From: Amycolatopsis coloradensis
Lineage (GTDB): Bacteria; Actinomycetota; Actinomycetes; Mycobacteriales; Pseudonocardiaceae
Assembly: GCF_037997115.1 (NCBI RefSeq)
Contig: NZ_CP150484.1
Span: forward strand, 912,132-976,131
Direction: 5' to 3'
DNA length: 64,000 nt
Shown: piece after piece, positions 59,184 to 64,000 of the stretch
Position numbering within the stretch: position 1 is the first letter of the stretch
Layout of the letters: each line of letters opens with the position of its first letter
Position numbers and translations under genes: made by a program
The notes under the pieces: generated by a model
What the model was told of the DNA's origin: nothing
What the model saw: only the letters and a program-made list of their open reading frames with translations
Databases searched by the model: none

Positions 59184-60419
59184 TCAGAACGGCGGTTCCT
59201 CGGTGCGAGGTTCGTGCAGTGGCGGTGGTGTGCTGTCGTAGCTCTGCCCGGTAGGCGTGGTGATCGTCAGTGTGCCGTCAGAGGCGAGCCGGTAGACCCA
59301 GCCGGGTTCGTCTTTCAGGCGGTGGTCGCGGCGGCAGAGGTCGATCAGTTCGGTGTCGGCGGTATGGCCGCCGTGTTGCCAGGGCACCGAGTGGTCGAGA
59401 TCGCAGGCCTGAGCGACCCGGTGGCAGCCGGGTCTTCGGCATTCCCGGTCCCGCACCCTCACGAACTCACCCAACCCCGCCGTAGGCCGATACCGATCAC
59501 GGCCCAAATCCAGGACCTGTCCGGAGAGCGGGTCGGTGACGATCCGCCGCAACACCGTGTCCGGCCCAGAAGCGATGTGCCGGGCCAGCGAGGCGGGGAT
59601 GTGCCCGTGCCCGGCCAGCTCCGCGGGATCGTCATTCACGCCGAGATAGGTATTCAAGTCCATGTAGAGGAACACCTCAGCCCGTTCACCCTTCCCGCCC
59701 TGGCCGCCGAGCAGGAGGTCGAGGGCGACGTCGGCGCGCAGCTGATCCAAAGTGCGGGCCTCCCCACCAGTCTTCAATGCCCGTGCCTCGCGGTCGATCC
59801 GCGTATAGGCAGCGGCCACTTTCTCCACCGGGCCGTCTTCGACTTCGATTGAGGCGACGCCGGTCTCGCCCTGCCGGATCGACAAGCGACGCCCGGCGCG
59901 ATGTCGTTCTACGCGGCGGCCGGCGCCGTCGCGGTCGGCCATCATCGCCGCGTGATTGGCCGCTTTCCGGATCTGATCGGAATTCCGCCCCGGCAACCGA
60001 TCCTCCAGGACCTCGTCCACCGCGCGGGCGTCCTCGTCGGACAACCAGGCGGTGGCAGTGGCGACCTTCATCGCCCCATAACCACCCACCTGCCCACGAT
60101 CCAGCAGCCCCAGGGTGCGCGGCAGCCGGGTGGTCAACGCTGCCGCCGTCGACACCAGTCCGGCGGCGTGACCGTCCACAACGGACAGGGCGAGCGCGAC
60201 CTCCTGTACCACACTCGACGCGCCGTCGCGGTGACGGTTCAGGTGTGCGAGTGCGCGGAACCGGACCGCCTCCAGGCGTGCGATCCCTTCCGACGCCGCT
60301 ACGGCCGCGTCGACGGCATCGTTGTCCTCCAACGAATCCAGTGAAGCATTGACCTCCCGAAGCACATCGGCTGAGGTGATTTCCTTGAGTAGCGCCACGG
60401 TGGCGTTGCGTGTGTCCAC
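59184..60419 (-). CDS. DUF222/HNH endonuclease (13E12 repeat family)
   Basis: A 411-residue protein. Residues 1-300 form the DUF222 helical domain (LEAVRFRALAHLNRHR, TTRLPRTLGLLDRGQVGGYGAMKV, LRADVALDLLLGG). The C-terminal HNH nuclease reads CRRPGCHRVAQACDLDHSVP, then WQHGGHTADTELIDLCRRDHRLK, with the expected Cys-x4-Cys and His residues. This is the 13E12 type known in mycobacteria, where the repeat sites receive prophage phiRv1. GTG 60419 is chosen; no clear ribosome-binding sequence is seen. Its own 3' end is repeated in the array at 58371-59183. Its role is unknown; a selfish or site-specific element is possible. Confidence 0.9.
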   Translation of the reverse strand: MDTRNATVALLKEITSADVLREVNASLDSLEDNDAVDAAVAASEGIARLEAVRFRALAHLNRHRDGASSVVQEVALALSVVDGHAAGLVSTAAALTTRLPRTLGLLDRGQVGGYGAMKVATATAWLSDEDARAVDEVLEDRLPGRNSDQIRKAANHAAMMADRDGAGRRVERHRAGRRLSIRQGETGVASIEVEDGPVEKVAAAYTRIDREARALKTGGEARTLDQLRADVALDLLLGGQGGKGERAEVFLYMDLNTYLGVNDDPAELAGHGHIPASLARHIASGPDTVLRRIVTDPLSGQVLDLGRDRYRPTAGLGEFVRVRDRECRRPGCHRVAQACDLDHSVPWQHGGHTADTELIDLCRRDHRLKDEPGWVYRLASDGTLTITTPTGQSYDSTPPPLHEPRTEEPPF

Positions 60420-60475
60420 GCACCGAAGCTACAACGGGTCACCGACAAAACGAACCTTTCCCTTACACACCAACA

Positions 60476-61528
60476 TTAATCGACATCAAGCAACCCCTGA
60501 GCACCGTTCTCCAACTGCCGCGCGACTTCCTCCGATCGCGGCAACATGGTCTTCTCGTAAAGAGCAACACCCTCGCCGACAGAAGCAGAACCAGCCAGCG
60601 CGAGGGCGAGTTCACAAGCGTCGACCATGGCCAGATTGACGCCGACACCGAGCGGCGGCATCAGATGGGCGGCATCGCCGAGCAAGGTCACCCATGACGT
60701 GTGTTCCCACGTGTGCGGGACGGGCAGGACGTACAACGGGCGGTCGACGTACGGCCCGTCGTTGTCGGTGATCATCCTCAGCATCGACGGCGACCAGCCG
60801 GAAAACGCCTCGAGCAGCCGGCCGCGGACATCCGAGGTCGACTCGATCCAGTCCGCGGGCAGCCGCTGGATGATGTAGACCCGGATGTGGTCCCCGCTGT
60901 TGCGCTGCGCGAAAAGGCACCGCTCGCCGTCGGCCGCCATCGCGCTGCCCTTGCCGACGAGTTCGGCGAGTTCGGGGTGCGCGTTCTCGACGTCGTCGAA
61001 CCACGCCTCCAGGAAGGTGATCCCGGCGTATTCGGGCACGGCGGCCGAAACCGCCGGGCGGACCCGTGACCACGCGCCGTCGGCACCGATGACCAGATCC
61101 GTCTCGATCGTCGTTCCGTCCGTGAACAGCAAGCGCCCGGGAGCCTCGACCCGATCCAGGGTCCGTCCCCAGTGGACGGTGCCCGGCTCCAGCGAGTCGA
61201 GCAGGAGTCCGCGCAGCTGACCTCGGTCGATCTCCGGTTTGAACATCTCCCCTTCGGCAGAAACATGGCACACCAGGAGACGTCCGGCGGGATCCAGTTT
61301 GCGCATCTCCTGCCCTTCCGGGCGGGCGAGGGTGAAGAACTCGTCGAGAAGGCCGGCTTCACGCAGGGCCAGCTGCCCGGCGTCCGCGTGGAGGTCGAGG
61401 GTGCCGCCCTGGTTGCGGACCCGGGGATGCGGATCGCGGTCGTAGACCGTCACGGGGACGCCGTGTTTCTGCAGGATGCGGGCGCAGGTCAACCCACCAG
61501 GGCCCGCTCCGATGATGCTGATCGTCAT
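60476..61528 (-). CDS. FAD-dependent monooxygenase (TetX/PHBH-like)
   Basis: A 350-residue class A flavoprotein monooxygenase. GAGPGGLTCARILQKHG at residues 7-23 binds FAD; GGTLDLHADAGQLALREAGL resembles TetX proteins; LVIGADGAWSRVRPAV is the DG motif; LLGDAAHLMPPLGVGVNLAM is the GD motif. Such enzymes hydroxylate aromatic or tetracycline-like compounds. The ATG at 61528 directly precedes the FAD motif. It is divergent from a TetR gene 81 bp away, which probably represses it. Drug inactivation is possible but not shown. Confidence 0.9.
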   Translation of the reverse strand: MTISIIGAGPGGLTCARILQKHGVPVTVYDRDPHPRVRNQGGTLDLHADAGQLALREAGLLDEFFTLARPEGQEMRKLDPAGRLLVCHVSAEGEMFKPEIDRGQLRGLLLDSLEPGTVHWGRTLDRVEAPGRLLFTDGTTIETDLVIGADGAWSRVRPAVSAAVPEYAGITFLEAWFDDVENAHPELAELVGKGSAMAADGERCLFAQRNSGDHIRVYIIQRLPADWIESTSDVRGRLLEAFSGWSPSMLRMITDNDGPYVDRPLYVLPVPHTWEHTSWVTLLGDAAHLMPPLGVGVNLAMVDACELALALAGSASVGEGVALYEKTMLPRSEEVARQLENGAQGLLDVD

Positions 61529-61562
61529 GACCCCAGAAAAGCAGAACGAGTTAAAAAGTGCA

Positions 61563-61593
61563 ATGAGTCAACTTAGTGACCGTGACAACTCAT
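61563..61593. promoter_or_regulatory. Inverted repeat between TetX-like and TetR genes
   Basis: ATGAGT (61563-61568) and ACTCAT (61588-61593) are inverted around a 19-bp core that holds two TGAC copies. It is a candidate TetR operator, 16 bp before the TetR ATG. Confidence 0.5.
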
Positions 61594-61609
61594 GCGGTAA
61601 GGTGCGCTC

Positions 61610-62173
61610 ATGGAGACACCGGGACGGCGTGAACGCAAGAAGGCGGCCACCCGCCAAGCGCTGGCGGACGCCGCGCTGAAGTTGTTCCTGGAGCGGGGCT
61701 ACGACCAGGTGAGCATCCGCGACATCGCCGAGGCGGCCGACGTCTCGACGACGACACTGTTCAAGCACTTCCCCGGCAAGGAGGCGCTGGTCTTCGACGA
61801 GTCGCAGGACCGCGAAGCACGCTTGGTCGCCGCCGTCCGGGAGCGCGAAAAGGGCCAGAGCATCGTCGAGGGACTGCGCGAGTACGTGCTCGCGACGTGG
61901 CTTCCGATCACGACGCATCCCCAGTACGCCGAGTTCACCGCGCTGGTGAACGGCACCCCTGCGCTGCAGGAGTACGGCGAGCGTATGTGGACCCGGCACG
62001 CCGCGGCCCTCGGCGCCGCCATCGCCGAAGAGACCGGCGTGGGCCCCGACGACATCGCCTGCCGCGCGCTCGCGCGTTTCGTGCTGGACATCCCGGCGCT
62101 CACCAGGGGCCGCCCGGATCCGCGGGAGGACGTCGAGAGGATCTTCGACCTCCTCGAACGCGGCTGGCGCTAG
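61610..62173 (+). CDS. TetR-family transcriptional regulator
   Basis: A 187-residue TetR protein. The N-terminal part RRERKKAATRQALADAALKL leads into FLERGYDQVSIRDIAEAADV, then STTTLFKHFPGKEALVF, the standard HTH. The C-terminal ligand domain is typical of the AcrR type (LREYVLATWLPITTHPQYAEF). It probably controls the divergent TetX-like monooxygenase gene through the repeat at 61563-61593. Its last codons overlap the convergent TerC gene by 4 bp. Confidence 0.9.
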   Translation: METPGRRERKKAATRQALADAALKLFLERGYDQVSIRDIAEAADVSTTTLFKHFPGKEALVFDESQDREARLVAAVREREKGQSIVEGLREYVLATWLPITTHPQYAEFTALVNGTPALQEYGERMWTRHAAALGAAIAEETGVGPDDIACRALARFVLDIPALTRGRPDPREDVERIFDLLERGWR

Positions 62174-63165
62174 TCCTCTTCGGGGCGGGAGCCGCGCAAC
62201 GAGCCCGGATGCGCCTTGGCGGAGGGATCCTTGCGGGTCTTGAGCAGGCTCGCCACCGTCACCACGACGAGGATGCCGATGATCACCGCGAGGCTGACCG
62301 GCGTCGAGATCTCCGGAACGCTCTCGTCGATGTCGACGTGTGCCCAGTGCAGGATCAGCTTGATCCCGATGAACCCGAGGATCACCGCGAGCCCGGCCGA
62401 CAGGTACACGAGGCGATCGAGCAGGCCCTTCACCAGGAAGTACAGCGCCCGAAGGCCCAGCAGAGCGAAGGCGTTGGCCGCGAAGACCAGGTACGGCTCG
62501 TCGGTGACACCGAAGACCGCGGGGATCGAGTCCAGCGCGAACAGCAGGTCGATCCCGCCGATCGCGAGCAGCACCACGACCAGCGGCGTGCCCACCCTTT
62601 TCCCGTCCACGCGGGTGAGCAGCTTGCCGCCGTCGTATTCGGTGGACAACGGCAGGAGACGGCGCGCGGACCGCACCACCACGTTGTTCTCGACGTCCGG
62701 ATCCTCGTCGCGATGCCGGAACAGCTGGATGCCGGTGTAGATCAGCAACAGCCCGAACAGCAGGAACATGAAGGAGAACAAGGAAAGCAGCGTGGCGCCG
62801 AGCGCGATGAAGATCGCGCGCATGATCAGCGCGACGACGATGCCGAACGTGAGCACCTTGTGCTGATGTTCCTCGGGTACCGCGAAGGTGCTCATGATGA
62901 TCACGAAGACGAAGAGATTGTCGACGGACAAGCTCTTCTCGACGATGTAACCCGCGAAGTACTGCTGCCCGAAGTCGCCACCGTGCGCGAGCGTCAGCCA
63001 GACACCGAACGCCACCGCGACCAGGATGTAGCCGATCGACCAGGCCACCGCCTCGCCGAAGCCGACCTTGTGCGGGCGCACCGCCGCGAGAACGAGATCG
63101 AGTGCCAGGAGCCCGAGCACCAGTCCGATCGTGACGATCCAGGTGAGGCCATCGATCTGGAGCAT
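62170..63165 (-). CDS. TerC-family integral membrane protein
   Basis: A membrane protein of about 331 residues with about nine transmembrane segments. The TerC pattern is clear: FGEAVAWSIGYILVAVAFGV, then EKSLSVDNLFVFVIIMSTFAVP, and in the second half GIDLLFALDSIPAVFGVTDEPYLVFAANAF. The conserved Asp residues in SVDN and ALDSIPA are thought to bind metal. TerC proteins are linked to tellurite resistance and to manganese export. ATG 63165 has AGGG upstream; GTG 63171 two codons earlier is the alternative. Confidence 0.92.
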   Translation of the reverse strand: MLQIDGLTWIVTIGLVLGLLALDLVLAAVRPHKVGFGEAVAWSIGYILVAVAFGVWLTLAHGGDFGQQYFAGYIVEKSLSVDNLFVFVIIMSTFAVPEEHQHKVLTFGIVVALIMRAIFIALGATLLSLFSFMFLLFGLLLIYTGIQLFRHRDEDPDVENNVVVRSARRLLPLSTEYDGGKLLTRVDGKRVGTPLVVVLLAIGGIDLLFALDSIPAVFGVTDEPYLVFAANAFALLGLRALYFLVKGLLDRLVYLSAGLAVILGFIGIKLILHWAHVDIDESVPEISTPVSLAVIIGILVVVTVASLLKTRKDPSAKAHPGSLRGSRPEED

Positions 63166-63204
63166 CCGCACCCTGTCTTTCCGTGGACGGCAGGTGCCAA
63201 GATC

Positions 63205-64000
63205 CTAAGTGCGACTCCCCCGGTCCGCATTCGCATGACCCGGCGCCGCGTCCAGCAGTGCGGCGAGCACGGTCTTGAGCAGCGGGTGCTCCGCGCTCCC
63301 CCGCCGGACGGCGGCGAACACGCGGCGCAGCGGCGGCTCGCCGCGCAACGGGACGGCGACAGCGCCGGGCACGGCGGCGAAAGCGTTGCGCGGCACCAGT
63401 GCCACGCCCTCGCCCGCGGCGACCAGGGTGGTGATCGCGTGGAAATCGTCGGAGACGTGCCGGATCGCCGGGTTGGCGCACACGATCATCAGCACGTCCC
63501 GGCACGGATTCCCGGGTTTCGGCGCGATCCACTCGTCGTCGGCGAGTTCGTCGATGTCCACTTCGGACGCTTCGGCGAGCCGGTGCGCGGTGGGCAGCAC
63601 GACGTCGAAGGGCTCCACGTACAGGGGGAACCGGGTGAGCCTGCTTTCATCCGTCCGTGGCGAGAGCCGGTACTCCTCGGTGATCGCCAGATCGACCTCG
63701 CCGTCGAGCAGCAGCGGGATGCTCGCGTGCCCCTCGACGTCCTGCACCTGCATGGAGACCCCGGGCGACCCGGCACGCAGCGAGGCGATCGCCGGCGCCA
63801 CGACCATCGTGATGGCGGAGGCGAAACTCGCCAGCCGCACCAGGCCCTGTACGCCGGAATCGAGCGCGGCCAGCGTCGCCCGCGCCCGTTCCAGTTCGGC
63901 GGCGACGGCGTTGGCGTGCACCACCATCAGTTCACCCGCCGGGGTCAGCGAAACCCGCCTGCCCCGGCGGCGAAGCAGCTGCTGGCCGCACTCGGCTTCG
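63205..64000 (-). CDS. LysR-family transcriptional regulator, cut by the right window edge
   Basis: The frame runs off the right end. It reads CGQQLLRRRGRRVSLTPAGE, the end of a LysR HTH, and then VVHANAVAAELERARATLA and a ligand domain starting GLVRLASFASAITMVVAPAI. Only the start of the HTH is missing. It is separated from the TerC gene by 39 bp on the same strand. Confidence 0.85.
   Translation of the reverse strand, partial: EAECGQQLLRRRGRRVSLTPAGELMVVHANAVAAELERARATLAALDSGVQGLVRLASFASAITMVVAPAIASLRAGSPGVSMQVQDVEGHASIPLLLDGEVDLAITEEYRLSPRTDESRLTRFPLYVEPFDVVLPTAHRLAEASEVDIDELADDEWIAPKPGNPCRDVLMIVCANPAIRHVSDDFHAITTLVAAGEGVALVPRNAFAAVPGAVAVPLRGEPPLRRVFAAVRRGSAEHPLLKTVLAALLDAAPGHANADRGSRT

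Overview
The window is high-GC actinobacterial chromosome. The gene set points to the Pseudonocardiales, with Amycolatopsis as the best guess (inference): an MptB-like mannosyltransferase of lipomannan synthesis, DinB and maleylpyruvate-isomerase-like (mycothiol-type) enzymes, many TetR/LysR regulators, an LAV-TG (sortase E type) surface protein, and intergenic palindromes built on TCGTGAGTGGC and AAGGACGCTTTC. No rRNA, tRNA, CRISPR array or complete prophage was seen.

Layout. 1-5 kb: a PD40 protein cut by the window edge, an isochorismatase-like hydrolase, a VanZ-like protein, and a translationally coupled carbon-nitrogen hydrolase/aromatic amino-acid oxidase pair that could run amino acid -> amide -> acid. 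4-13 kb: acyltransferase-SGNH protein, DinB/WYL pair, flavin monooxygenase/GAF regulator pair, CPA-type antiporter, then a ~400-bp imperfect palindrome. 13-26.5 kb: molybdopterin oxidoreductase with a small partner, DUF4230 protein, MptB, divergent regulator/transporter pairs, a guanidine-III riboswitch in front of an SMR exporter, a secreted chitin-binding serine protease beside a LysR gene, and a membrane protein with two tandem PLD-like domains. 27-33 kb: second antiporter, fused SecDF, TetR/rhodanese pair, RidA. 33-39.6 kb: a 2123-residue wall-anchored DUF11 repeat protein.

40-50 kb is a secreted-protease district: subtilisin and trypsin-like genes, a large LAL (LuxR-type ATPase) regulator, and a papain-like C70 protease with a membrane-anchored partner. 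The LAL gene and the trypsin gene carry the same 14-bp box about 150 bp upstream of their start codons, which suggests one regulon. It also holds an ABC-transporter remnant next to an iron-box-like promoter. 50-54 kb: a four-gene unit of TetR, patatin, SDR and Baeyer-Villiger-type monooxygenase, with 4-nt overlaps between the three enzymes.

54-58 kb is decaying: fragments of an HpcH/CitE lyase and a LysR gene, and an MHS-family transporter with two frameshifts. 58-60.4 kb: a DUF222/HNH endonuclease gene (13E12 type) preceded on the map by a degenerate tandem array that repeats the gene's own 3' end. The right end has a TetX-like monooxygenase with divergent TetR, a TerC protein and a LysR gene cut by the window edge.

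Three genes differ from an open frame by single bases (near 40600, 57020 and 57660). They could be pseudogenes or assembly errors; this cannot be decided from the sequence alone. All functional calls are by recognition of motifs and family patterns without database searches.
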